Assembly (NCBI GenBank): GCA_963771905.1
Contig: CAVYVI010000009.1
Coordinates: 124,001 to 188,000, forward strand
DNA: 64,000 nt
Reading direction: 5' to 3'
Origin: Palsa-147 sp963771905
GTDB lineage: Bacteria > Acidobacteriota > Terriglobia > Acidiferrales > UBA7541
Shown here: in pieces, positions 9,648 to 20,043 of the stretch
How the letters are laid out: every line of letters begins with the position of its first letter
Position numbering within the stretch: the first letter of the stretch is position 1
Made by a program: the position numbers and the translations under genes
The notes under the pieces: generated by a model
Database searches by the model: none
What the model saw: the letters and a program-made list of their open reading frames with translations, nothing else
Told to the model about the DNA's origin: nothing

Positions 9648-9877
9648 TCATCCCTCGTGATTGTGTGTCGTTCCGCAGTGAACACTGATTTTTGTGTCGA
9701 TTAGACAGGGTTCCGGCCGTTTCTTTGCAATGAGTCAGCTGTGTTTCTAATCGCGCGGTGTGACTACTAGAGACGGCAGGACAGGGTTTTCCGGAGCTGA
9801 GACGGCTGGCCGGCGTCTTGCCGCTCCGCGGCGGGGCCACGCAGGGTCCGAATTTGGTCGATAAGTGCATCACTTCG

Positions 9878-9905
9878 ATGTTAGTACGTTCCTAGGTTCC
9901 GTCAA
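9878..9905 (-). promoter_or_regulatory. Candidate sigma70 promoter of gyrA
   Basis: On the minus strand, TTGACG (9905-9900) and TAACAT (9883-9878) are separated by 16 bases. This places a start near 9871 and leaves a leader of about 220 bases before gyrA. The 9648-10012 gap holds no credible coding frame; the leader contains GC-rich inverted segments around 9795-9840. Confidence 0.5.
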
Positions 9906-10012
9906 ATCCACACGCTGTAAAACGCCCGCCAAACAATAGAAATCGAAGGGCTTAAAAACCGCAAAATCGTGCAATTGATTTTGGCACCATCGCGCCCACA
10001 CGGAGGCCGATG

Positions 10013-10267
10013 CTACTGGCCGCGCTTCGCAGTCCACTCAAGCACGTACGTCTTCACCGCTTCGAAGGCGGATGCGTTATTCGAAAATCGCTGCGCGCCG
10101 AAATGCGCATCGAGGCGCAAAATCAAGTCGGCGCATTCGGCTTCGCTCTTGCATTCGAACGCGACGCCCTTCTCGTTGTTCGGCGCGCTCGTCGGTGTGG
10201 CCTTGAAATCGGAGCAGGACAGGCCTTTCAGGCCCGGCAGCGTCTTCCAATTGAGCTGGTAGATCAT
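10013..10267 (-). CDS. Small conserved-looking protein, unknown function
   Basis: An 84-residue soluble protein starting MIYQLNWKTLPGLKG. Its ATG overlaps the stop of the upstream PPOX-family gene as ATGA (10267-10264), which indicates translational coupling. There are two Cys (CSDF and ECADLI) and an even acidic/basic distribution, with no signal peptide. I do not recognise the family. A longer frame reading through to 10495 is rejected because its extra part overlaps the PPOX coding sequence out of frame. Coupling suggests it works with, or is co-dosed with, the PPOX protein. Confidence 0.65.
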   Translation of the reverse strand: MIYQLNWKTLPGLKGLSCSDFKATPTSAPNNEKGVAFECKSEAECADLILRLDAHFGAQRFSNNASAFEAVKTYVLEWTAKRGQ

Positions 10268-10797
10268 GATTTCCCCGCGCGCGGTTCCGGCGCGCCGCAT
10301 TCCCAGCGCGTTGCCGATTCCGGGAAATTCCGTTCGTGCCATGCGAATGCCAAGCGCGGCTCGATGGCTACGATGTAAAGCACGCCGGGAGCGTCGGTTA
10401 ATTTCATTTTGTACTTCGGGAGAAACGCGGCATCGATCCCTGCGATTTCCGCGGCATCGGTAATTTCCCGCGCGGCGCCTTCGAGGATGACGCATTCATC
10501 GCCGCTTTCGAGATGCACGACGGCCGCCGGATTCGCCTGCAGATTGCGCGCCTTGACCGATGTCCGGTCCGTGCCAAAGTACACCGCGCCGTTCAACCAA
10601 ACACCCCAGACGGGCATAACGTGCGGACGGCCATCGGGGCGCGTGGTCGCGATCCAGTAGTTTTTTGATTTATCGAGTTCCGCGGTCACGTCGTTCCATG
10701 CGATCTGGCCTGCGGTGCCCGCATGGATAGCGTAGCCTTTGGGCATCTTCGGGCGCGCGACTCGCGGCTCTTCCTGCTTCTTTCCTGTTTGAGGCAT
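10264..10797 (-). CDS. Pyridoxamine 5'-phosphate oxidase-like flavin/F420-binding protein
   Basis: A 177-residue split-barrel protein. A WxATTRPDGRPHVMPVWG segment near residues 48-65 is followed by FGTDRTSVKARNLQANPAAVVHLES, the pattern of the PPOX-like/F420-dependent reductase superfamily. These use FMN, F420 or haem and have very varied substrates, so no reaction is assigned. It ends 15 bases before the gyrB end on its upstream side and overlaps the next small gene by four bases. The gyrB-PPOX-small protein order is unusual for a gyrase locus. Confidence 0.8.
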   Translation of the reverse strand: MPQTGKKQEEPRVARPKMPKGYAIHAGTAGQIAWNDVTAELDKSKNYWIATTRPDGRPHVMPVWGVWLNGAVYFGTDRTSVKARNLQANPAAVVHLESGDECVILEGAAREITDAAEIAGIDAAFLPKYKMKLTDAPGVLYIVAIEPRLAFAWHERNFPESATRWECGAPEPRAGKS

Positions 10798-10812
10798 ACG
10801 GCCTCCCGGACT

Positions 10813-13221
<2,409 letters not shown>

Positions 13222-13533
13222 GGTCGAACATCTCCTAAGTTTCGTGCGGGGGAAGGCTGTGGCGCGGAGGAACTCGACACTTGCCTTGCCCATTGGCCCC
13301 GACGCAGCGCGCAGGGGCTCGAAGGGTTGCCGCTTCATCCCGTTCCACTCCGGCGAGCCGGAGGAACGCGGCGAAGACGTTGTCTCCTTGCGGAGACTCG
13401 TTACTGGTTTGGCCGCTCGCAGCGCCCTGGCGTTTGGCTCGACTTGCGTCGAGACGGCGCGGAAAACGCGAGCAGTTTGGCCCAGTTCTAAGTGCCGGTC
13501 TGGAGGATTTCCGAGACCAAGTTACAGGATGAA

Positions 13534-13562
13534 ATTGTATCGAGGTTTGGGGGAATTCTCAA
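13534..13562 (-). promoter_or_regulatory. Candidate sigma70 promoter of gyrB
   Basis: On the minus strand, TTGAGA (13562-13557) and TACAAT (13539-13534) have an ideal 17-base spacer. The predicted start near 13527 gives a gyrB leader of about 300 bases. The leader opens with a hairpin around 13498-13519 (GGTCT/AGACC arms). The rest of the 13222-13689 gap shows no coding frame. Confidence 0.6.
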
Positions 13563-13689
13563 GATGATTCTGTGAGTGGAAGTGAGTTATTTGGCTTGAT
13601 TTTCAAGGATTTACGGGCGGGCGAAGGGGCAGTGGGCGGATGGCTTTTCGGAAACGGCCCGGAGGCTTGCGTGGGGCGGGAAATTTGGT

Positions 13690-14325
13690 TTACGCGGAGG
13701 CTCCGGCCACGCTGAAACCGGCGGTGTTGCGGCGATATTCGATGTAGTGCGCGGTTTCGTCGGCAACTTCGCGGCCGCAGATTTCCTCGACGATGTCGAA
13801 CGCGAGATCGATTCCGGCGGCGACTCCGGCGGAGGTGTAAATTCCATCGCGAACGACGCGCGCGGTGCGATCGACTTGCACGCCGCCGAGAGATTCGAGG
13901 AGATCGAGCGCGGCCCAATGCGTGGTGGCGCGGCGGCCCTCAAGCAAGCCCGCTTTCGCGAGAAGTAGCGCGCCGGTGCAGACGGAAGCGGTACGTTCGG
14001 CAGCTGCCGATGCGGTGCGGATCCAATCGAGCGTTTCGATGTCCTCGAGAAGCGCGCGCGTTCCCCAGCCGCCGGGAATGACGACGATGTCGGCCCGCGG
14101 CGCGTCTTCGAAAGAATATTTGGGGAGAATTTCGAGATCGCCGACGGCGCGAATCAAGGCGTCGGTTTTGGCGACGGTGAAAACCTGGAACGGAGCGGAA
14201 TCTTCGGAGCGGCGGGATTCCGCGCCGGGAACCAGACGCGTGCGCGAAAAAACTTCGAACGGGCCCGCGAAGTCGAGAACTTCGACTTCATCGAAGATCA
14301 GGATCGCGACATGTTTCGTTTCCAT
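13690..14325 (-). CDS. DJ-1/PfpI family protein
   Basis: 211 residues with the DJ-1/PfpI (GATase1-like) fold: FDEVEVLDFAGPFEVF at the start, VIPGGWGT in the middle, and a nucleophile-elbow Cys116 in TASVCTGALLLAKAGLL followed by RATTHW. The arrangement is closest to the isonitrile-hydratase-like and transcription-regulator-derived branch, but no DNA-binding domain is present. The substrate is unknown. Its ATG overlaps the dnaN stop as TGATG, so the two are translationally coupled. The gene lies between dnaN and gyrB, where recF is often found in other bacteria. Confidence 0.82.
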   Translation of the reverse strand: METKHVAILIFDEVEVLDFAGPFEVFSRTRLVPGAESRRSEDSAPFQVFTVAKTDALIRAVGDLEILPKYSFEDAPRADIVVIPGGWGTRALLEDIETLDWIRTASAAAERTASVCTGALLLAKAGLLEGRRATTHWAALDLLESLGGVQVDRTARVVRDGIYTSAGVAAGIDLAFDIVEEICGREVADETAHYIEYRRNTAGFSVAGASA

Positions 14326-15437
14326 CAAATCCTCATGGGCATGACGACGTAGCGGTAGCGGCTGGATTCGTCAGCGAGCGGGCGAAGTTGGCCGGCGGAT
14401 TGTTCGTCCTTGAGCTCGAAACTGATCGGACCGTCGGCGGCGGCGGCGAGGAAATCCAGAATGTATTGGGCGTTGAAGCCGATGGCCAGGGGGTCGCCCT
14501 TGTATTCTTTCTCGATGGCTTCCTTGGCTTCGCCGTATTCGGGACTGGACGCCGAAATTTCTACGCCTTCTTTCGCGAGCGTGAATTTGACGGCGCGCGA
14601 GCGCTGGTCGGCGAGCTGCGAAACGCGGCGGAGGGCGTCCTGCAATTCGTTGCGTTCGATCACGACGGTCTTGTTGGGGTCGCGGGGGAGGACCGCTTCG
14701 TAATTCGGGAATTGGCCGGTGAGCTTGCGCGAGGTCAGGAGGCGGCGGCCGATCTGGAAGAACAGGTGACTCTCGTCCTGGGCGAAGTCGACGACGGCAT
14801 CTTCGTCCGATTCGGTGGCGAGGCGCTGGACTTCGGTCATGGCTTTCTTCGGGACCAGGACGCGCACCTCGGAGTTCAGACCGTCGAGTTTGTGAGTGGA
14901 TTCGACCATGGCGAGGCGGTGGCCGTCGGTTGCGACCATCGTTACTGATTCCGGCTTGAGCACGAGCAGCGCGCCATTCAGCGTGTAACGCGATTCCTCG
15001 AGAGAGATGGCGAAGGTAGTCTTGGCGATCAGGTCGTTCAACAGCTTCGCAGGGAGCTTTACGAGGACGTGCGGAAACGCCGGCAGCGCCGGGAAATTTT
15101 CCTTCGACATGCCAACCATTTTGTAAACCTTGCGGTCGGAGGTGATCTGAACCCAATGATTCTCGAGAAGCTTGAAACGGATTTCTTCCTCGGGAAGCAG
15201 GCGGACGAGATCGAGAAGCTTCTTCGCCGGAATCGTGCCGGAGCCGTCTTTTTTGACTTTAGCTTCGCAGGAGGTGCGGATGCTGAGCTCGAGGTCGGTG
15301 GCGGTGATCGACAGGCGGTTTCCCTTCGCTTCGAAAAGGAGATTCGAGAGGATGGGGATTGTGGTCTTGCGCTCGACGACGCCCTGCGTCAGCTGGAGCT
15401 CTCCGAGAAGATCGAACTTCTTCACGCTGAATTCCAT
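14325..15437 (-). CDS. dnaN: DNA polymerase III sliding clamp (beta subunit)
   Basis: 370 residues, the usual length for three clamp domains. Characteristic segments are VVERKTTIPILSNLLFEA near the start, TDLELSI, and the C-terminal PISFELKDEQSAG...YVVMPMRI, whose MPMRI ending is typical. It forms the dimeric ring that tethers polymerase to DNA. I prefer the internal ATG at 15437 (MEFSVKKFD) to the upstream one at 15479, because homologues begin with that sequence and AGGA lies ten bases upstream. It follows dnaA after a 515-base spacer. Confidence 0.97.
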   Translation of the reverse strand: MEFSVKKFDLLGELQLTQGVVERKTTIPILSNLLFEAKGNRLSITATDLELSIRTSCEAKVKKDGSGTIPAKKLLDLVRLLPEEEIRFKLLENHWVQITSDRKVYKMVGMSKENFPALPAFPHVLVKLPAKLLNDLIAKTTFAISLEESRYTLNGALLVLKPESVTMVATDGHRLAMVESTHKLDGLNSEVRVLVPKKAMTEVQRLATESDEDAVVDFAQDESHLFFQIGRRLLTSRKLTGQFPNYEAVLPRDPNKTVVIERNELQDALRRVSQLADQRSRAVKFTLAKEGVEISASSPEYGEAKEAIEKEYKGDPLAIGFNAQYILDFLAAAADGPISFELKDEQSAGQLRPLADESSRYRYVVMPMRI

Positions 15438-15952
15438 GTCGGTCTGTCCTCGCGCTATAGCTGTGGCTTCGGTGGCCATGTTCGTTTTCGACTCCGGTTA
15501 ACTCTACAGCTTTTCTAATTGAGTATAAAGAAAGAACCCGTAGTCGTCGCCGGACCTGTGGATTCTACGGATATCGTTCCAAGTGGATTCGGTGTGCGCG
15601 TTTGCATGCCGCGAGGCGCTGTGAAGATCCTAGCGAATGCGCGAACGAAACGGTGCGCGAGCGTCATTATTGCATCACCGAGCCGCATTTCCTCAAAACG
15701 TTCACAGGGTACCCGCGTCGTACTCACAGGCTATCCACAGGATTTTTTTCGAGCGCCCAAAGTTCGCGCTGCACGCTCGCTCGAAATTTTCCGACAGCGT
15801 AACGATAGAGCATGACGAAATCGGAAGTGAGACGCGCCGAGACGTACTCCCCTGCGCCGGATGGACATTTGTGCGGCGTGCTGGAGAAATGCGAGTCCTG
15901 AAGTACATTTATCAAACGCGCGAGCGCGACGGTTGAACGGCCGGTCACTCTT
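15438..15952. other. dnaA-dnaN spacer, candidate oriC segment
   Basis: A 515-base gap without a coding frame. It holds DnaA-box-like motifs: CTATCCACA at 15731-15739 (8 of 9 to TTATCCACA) and TGTGGATTC at 15557-15565 (7 of 9 on the other strand). There are also CACAGG repeats around 15700-15730 and a T-rich tract at 15742-15750. A TATACT -10-like element for dnaN reads on the minus strand near 15520. Gene order and motif clustering suggest an origin component, but strand-composition skew would be needed to confirm it. Confidence 0.4.
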
Positions 15953-17260
15953 CTATCCGAATGAATCCAGCAGCCGGTTGATGGTCCTGTTCAATTCTTT
16001 GTCGGTGCGGCGCAGGTTCTCGATCTTGTTGATCGAGTGCAAGACCGTGGTGTGATGTTTGCCGCCAAACTGCCGGCCAATCTCGGGCAAGGACGCCGAG
16101 GTGAGCTGTTTCACAAGGAACATGGCGACCTGGCGCGGGTAGGCAATCACCTTCGAATTGGAGCGCACTTTCAAATCCTGCGCGCGCATGCCGAAATGCT
16201 CGCCGACGCGCTTCTGGATCTGCTCGATGGTGACTTTCTTTTCCTGCGTCTCGATAATATTTTTCAGGACCTGCTGCGCGGTGGCGAGATTGCCGTCCGC
16301 GCCGGTCAGAGAAGAGTAAGCGATGAAGCGAATCAGCGCGCCTTCGAGCTCGCGGATGTTGGATTTGATGGAGCGCGCGATGTATTCCGCGACATCGTCG
16401 GCGAGAGGGACGCGCTCGCTCTCGGCTTTTTTCTGGAGAATCGCGATCTTAGTTTCGAGATCGGGCGGTTGAATGTCGGCGATGAGGCCCCACTCGAATC
16501 GCGAGCGCAAGCGCTCTTCAATCGCGGAGATTTCCTTCGGCGGGCAGTCGGATGAAATCACGATCTGCTTTTGCTGATCGTAGAGCGCGTTGAAAGTGTG
16601 GAAGAATTCTTCCTGGGTGCGCTCGCGCGTGGCGATGAATTGGATATCATCGACCATGAGCACGTCCATCGAACGGAAGCGATCGCGAAAGCTGGATGTG
16701 CGGTCGAAGCGAATCGACGCGATCATTTCGTTGGTGAATTTTTCGGCGCTGATGTAGGTGAGGCGCAGAGCCGGGTTGCGCTTCTTTAGGGAGTGGCCGA
16801 TCGCCTGCATCAAATGCGTCTTGCCCAGCCCCACTCCACCGTACAAGAAAAGCGGATTGTAGGATTTGGAGGGTTGCTCGGCGACGGCTTGAGCCGCGGC
16901 GTGCGCGAACTGATTCGAGCCGCCCACGACGAAACTTTCAAACGTGTAGCGCGGGTTAAGCTGATGGCTGACCGAATCGAAATCGAGGCGCGCCTGAGGC
17001 GATGGAGTCGCCTCGGTGGCCTCCTGCTCGGAGCACAGAAATTCGAGACGCGTGTCTCCCAACCCTACCTCGGCCAGAACCGCCTGGAGGAGCTGGCCGT
17101 AGGTCTCGGTGAGGCGCTTGCGGAACAGCCGCGTGGGTACGCGGATCAGCAGGCGGCCTTCCTCGGCACTCTCCAAGCGCGTGGGACGAAACCAGGTATT
17201 AAAACTATGTGGGTTTACGCGACGCTCCATGTGATGGAGGATTCGATCCCACTGATTCAT
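15953..17260 (-). CDS. dnaA: Chromosomal replication initiator DnaA
   Basis: 435 residues. Domain I spans residues 1-80. The AAA+ core has Walker A GGVGLGKTH at 141-149, Walker B VDDIQF near 203-208, and sensor/arginine-finger regions. The C-terminal domain IV carries the signature LPEIGRQFGGKHHTTVLHS, which binds DnaA boxes. It opens oriC and loads the helicase. The linker domain II is short, so the protein is on the small side for DnaA. It is transcribed toward dnaN. Likely autoregulated, since DnaA-box-like sites lie just upstream of it. Confidence 0.98.
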   Translation of the reverse strand: MNQWDRILHHMERRVNPHSFNTWFRPTRLESAEEGRLLIRVPTRLFRKRLTETYGQLLQAVLAEVGLGDTRLEFLCSEQEATEATPSPQARLDFDSVSHQLNPRYTFESFVVGGSNQFAHAAAQAVAEQPSKSYNPLFLYGGVGLGKTHLMQAIGHSLKKRNPALRLTYISAEKFTNEMIASIRFDRTSSFRDRFRSMDVLMVDDIQFIATRERTQEEFFHTFNALYDQQKQIVISSDCPPKEISAIEERLRSRFEWGLIADIQPPDLETKIAILQKKAESERVPLADDVAEYIARSIKSNIRELEGALIRFIAYSSLTGADGNLATAQQVLKNIIETQEKKVTIEQIQKRVGEHFGMRAQDLKVRSNSKVIAYPRQVAMFLVKQLTSASLPEIGRQFGGKHHTTVLHSINKIENLRRTDKELNRTINRLLDSFG

Positions 17261-17620
17261 ACGAAAGACCAGCCCTTCCGGCTATTTCCACACCCGTGGA
17301 AATGTTGTGGAAACCCCGCAATCGTGCGGGAGAGCTTAAACTTTGGCGTTCTTATCGGATGCAGAAGCAACACGCCCACTGCCGCTGCTTTCCGAGGAGT
17401 GCTTGTGTCCGAGTAACATCGGTGAACGCGAGGCCGGATTCTGCCTAAAAGAACCGTCCGGGGCAAGAGAAAACTGAGCGAAAGGCACTCACAGCTTTCA
17501 CACATGATTCACAGGATTTCCACAGACAAAAGAATGTGTTGACAAATTAAATTTCTGATGAAAATTTCGCGCGCACGCCGCAAAAGATGCGGGAATGCTG
17601 CAAAACCGACAGCGTGAGTT
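17261..17620. other. Region upstream of dnaA with clustered DnaA-box-like motifs
   Basis: A 360-base gap containing several (A/T)TTTCCACA-type motifs: near 17284-17292 on the plus strand, 17303-17311 on the minus strand, and 17515-17524. An AT-rich stretch follows at 17530-17570. A weak dnaA promoter (TTGCCC, 17 bases, CAGAAT) reads on the minus strand around 17440-17470. This may be dnaA autoregulation, an origin subregion, or both. Confidence 0.4.
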
Positions 17621-18697
17621 TCAGGGTTTGGGGGCACTCGGAGCGGCGGACTTGTCGGGAGGAGTTTCGGAAGGGTTTTCGGTCTCGACGCCGGGAGCTT
17701 TGTCTGGACGGTCGAACGCGTAAACACCGATGGGATCGGCGGCGAGGAGAAGGCGGCGAGGCTCGACGAGAAGTGAAGTGGGAGCGACGCGCGAGCCATC
17801 GGCGGTGAAGGTGCGATACGTCTCGCCCTTGCGATTGCCATCCTTGTCGAAGTGGGCGAGCTCGTCGTCGATCGCGATCCAGATATCGAACGATTGCGGA
17901 TCGACTCCGATCGCGTTTATAACCGGCTTAAGAGTCACGGTGCCGTGCTGATCGTCTTGCTCCCCGATTTTGCGGCGCGTGGATTCCGCGACTGGCGCAA
18001 ATTCCAGCGTTTGAAGCAAAATCTCGAGCGTTGAGTGGCCGAGGCGGTCGTAGCGGCGCACGGTCGGTTCAGGCACGTAGCTGAAAGCGTAGTAGAGGCG
18101 ATCCGCGTAATCAGTGACGAGCCGCCCGGCATTGAGATTGCGATTCAAATCGGGACGATCGACGAGTCTCGTGAAGTCGCCGAAGTCGCGCAGCCATTTG
18201 CCGTTCTCGTCGAAAATTTCAACGAGCTTTCTGGAGTGCAGGCTTGTTATCGCGAGCTCTCCGGCCGCCAATGCCGCAACGGAAATTGGCGCCTCGACGG
18301 TAAATGATTTCACGAGGTGGCCTGAGGGATCGAAGATTTTGATTTCGTTCGCGCCGTGGTCCGCCACAATGACATCTCCGGCAGCGTCAATGTCGAAGTC
18401 TTCGCCGTACACCAGCGAGGCCTCCTTCGAAGGCGCCGCCGGAATCTGCCGCAGCAACTTTCCATCGGCGTTGTAAACGCTGACTGCCGCGCCGGGCGCC
18501 GTCAAGACGTAGTAGTGACCTGCAGCATCGCGATGAATCGCGCGCAGGCCGGAGCCCACATCCGGGAGCAGACGGGCGGTGGCGCTCAGCTCGATATCCA
18601 TCTCCTGCGCGCGAACGACGCAGAGATTTACGATGCCAGCGAGAGCGGCGAGCGAGACCAACGGCACAAGAACGCGAAATTCCAATCGTTGAATCAT
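17621..18697 (-). CDS. Secreted NHL/six-bladed beta-propeller-like protein
   Basis: 358 residues with an N-terminal hydrophobic segment (residues 8-28, cleavage near VRAQ) and then repeating beta-propeller blades such as GEDFDIDAAGDVIVADHGANEI and NEIKIFDPSGHLVKSF, the pattern of NHL-type propellers. The C-terminus is a Pro/Ser-rich tail. Such proteins bind ligands or partners in the periplasm; no catalytic residues are evident. The start at 18697 (MIQRLEF) is chosen because it begins the signal sequence. It lies upstream of dnaA on the same strand with a 360-base gap, so co-transcription with dnaA is doubtful. Confidence 0.75.
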   Translation of the reverse strand: MIQRLEFRVLVPLVSLAALAGIVNLCVVRAQEMDIELSATARLLPDVGSGLRAIHRDAAGHYYVLTAPGAAVSVYNADGKLLRQIPAAPSKEASLVYGEDFDIDAAGDVIVADHGANEIKIFDPSGHLVKSFTVEAPISVAALAAGELAITSLHSRKLVEIFDENGKWLRDFGDFTRLVDRPDLNRNLNAGRLVTDYADRLYYAFSYVPEPTVRRYDRLGHSTLEILLQTLEFAPVAESTRRKIGEQDDQHGTVTLKPVINAIGVDPQSFDIWIAIDDELAHFDKDGNRKGETYRTFTADGSRVAPTSLLVEPRRLLLAADPIGVYAFDRPDKAPGVETENPSETPPDKSAAPSAPKP

Positions 18698-18774
18698 GGA
18701 GCGTGAAAGTATAGGCACTCCCGAGCGCAACAGATGCGGCCGCGCAGTTGGACGTTGCTTCAAATGAAACGTGC

Positions 18775-19557
18775 TCAGTCCAGGCGACGGTTGAGGCGCT
18801 GGATCGAACGGGCGTGACCCGTGAATTCGTCGACATCGATTATGACGCAGTTCATCTGGATGTCGCGCTCCGCGACGGTGAAGCGCGCCGGCATTCCATC
18901 CAGAAACTTCTGCAGGATTCCAACCTTGTCCATGCCGATGACGGAATCGTGCGGGCCGGTCATGCCCACGTCGGTGATGTAAGCGGTGCCCCCGGGAAGA
19001 ACGTGCTCGTCAGCGGTGGGCACGTGAGTATGCGTTCCGAGAACGACGGAGACCTTGCCGTCGAGGAACCAACCCATGGCCTGCTTTTCCGAGGTCGCCT
19101 CGGCGTGCATGTCGACGAGGATGATTTTGACATCGGGTGGGATTCTTGCGAGTTCGCGCTCCGCGGCGCGAAACGGGCAATCGAGCGGCGTCATGAATGT
19201 TCTGCCTTGCAGACTCAGCACGGCGTAGCCGACCCCATTTTTCGCCGTGCCGACGTAGAGGCCGTGACCTGGCGCGCCGTCCGGAAAATTCGCGGGACGC
19301 AGTAAGCGTGGCTCCTGCGGAAAATAATCGAGGATCTCTTTGCGGTCCCAAATGTGATTTCCGCCGGAGAGGACTTCGACGCCGTTGGCGAACAGCTCTT
19401 CGGCGATACGCGGCGTGATGCCGAAACCCGACGCGGAATTTTCGCCGTTGGCGATGCAGAGATCGATCTTTTCTTGCGTGATTACATCCGCCAGCCGATC
19501 GTGAACTATGGTCCGGCCCGGCGAGCCAACAATGTCACCGACAAATAAAATGCGCAT
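18775..19557 (-). CDS. YmdB-family metallophosphoesterase (TIGR00282)
   Basis: 260 residues. The calcineurin-like metal site is spread over VGDIVGSPGR at residues 6-15, NGENSASGFGIT, SGGNHIWD, DMHAEATSEKQAM and GTHTHVPTADE, the order diagnostic of the TIGR00282/YmdB family. Characterised members hydrolyse 2',3'-cyclic nucleotides or cAMP, and in Bacillus the protein affects biofilm decisions. It is cytoplasmic. ymdB often neighbours rny (RNase Y), but rny is not adjacent here. The start is the only sensible ATG. Confidence 0.93.
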   Translation of the reverse strand: MRILFVGDIVGSPGRTIVHDRLADVITQEKIDLCIANGENSASGFGITPRIAEELFANGVEVLSGGNHIWDRKEILDYFPQEPRLLRPANFPDGAPGHGLYVGTAKNGVGYAVLSLQGRTFMTPLDCPFRAAERELARIPPDVKIILVDMHAEATSEKQAMGWFLDGKVSVVLGTHTHVPTADEHVLPGGTAYITDVGMTGPHDSVIGMDKVGILQKFLDGMPARFTVAERDIQMNCVIIDVDEFTGHARSIQRLNRRLD

Positions 19558-19649
19558 TCGAAAAGTGCGAGCAGCGCGGCGGGAGCAAGAAAATCATTCC
19601 AGGCGCCAGCTCATCCGATCTTAGATTTGAGATTTCAATCGAGATTTCA

Positions 19650-19851
19650 AATAAAGGAGGCGTCCACTTCGCCGTGCGGCGCTAGACCCTGAACCCCACG
19701 AATAAGTGGGTGCCCTGCGCCTGCTTTCAGGCTTTCCCGAACCGGTTGCCCGGCGAGGACATGCACAAGGGCAGGACGACGTGAGCTCCCGGGGATCCAG
19801 TGTTGGTTCAAATAGGCCGTCGCACCGTCACATGTGTCGCAGGCCGCCTCC
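19650..19851 (-). ncRNA. ssrS: Likely 6S RNA
   Basis: A roughly 200-base transcript. Its first bases (GGAGGCG, 19851-19845) pair with its last (CGCCTCC, 19662-19656) to make the closing stem, followed by a T-rich end. Inside, GCCCUUGUGC pairs with GCGCAGGGC, and a GCCUG-AAAG-CAGGC hairpin is present. The 3' half reads CACCCACUUAUUCGUGGGG, then UUCAGGGUC and a GCCGCACGGC hairpin, resembling the conserved 3' side of bacterial 6S RNA. Known role: it mimics an open promoter and sequesters sigma70 RNA polymerase. A small open frame through this stretch is taken as a shadow. Confidence 0.6.
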
Positions 19852-19857
19852 AAAAAC

Positions 19858-19863
19858 ATTGTA
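19858..19863 (-). promoter_or_regulatory. -10 element of the 6S RNA
   Basis: TACAAT on the minus strand places transcription start at 19851, exactly the first base of the closing stem. No clear -35 hexamer is visible at the expected distance. Confidence 0.5.
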
Positions 19864-20043
19864 GCAGGTTCGTTCGGGAGGCGGATTTGGGGAAGCGACG
19901 TAAGACAGGCCACTCGCCGTCAGAGCCGGTCCACTTCGCGGAAAGGGTCAAAGCGTCGGAAAAACTGCGGGATACTGGAAGAAATGCGGGCGCGCCGCGG
20001 ACGCCGTAATTTCAGGCCTCGCGCGGCGCGCCGAAGATGTTGT

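Noticed and set aside
8478..9704. A 408-codon plus-strand open frame antisense to gyrA
   Set aside because: It mirrors a highly conserved gene, has acidic low-complexity composition, no ribosome site and no family resemblance. Similar long antisense frames at 498-1577, 1629-3140, 33767-35239 and 39594-40787 are rejected for the same reason.
10013..10495. Extended 160-residue version of the small protein downstream of PPOX
   Set aside because: Its first half is an out-of-frame reading of the PPOX gene; the ATGA overlap at 10267 gives a better start.
19647..19913. Minus-strand 88-codon frame
   Set aside because: It coincides with the proposed 6S RNA and lacks a ribosome site.
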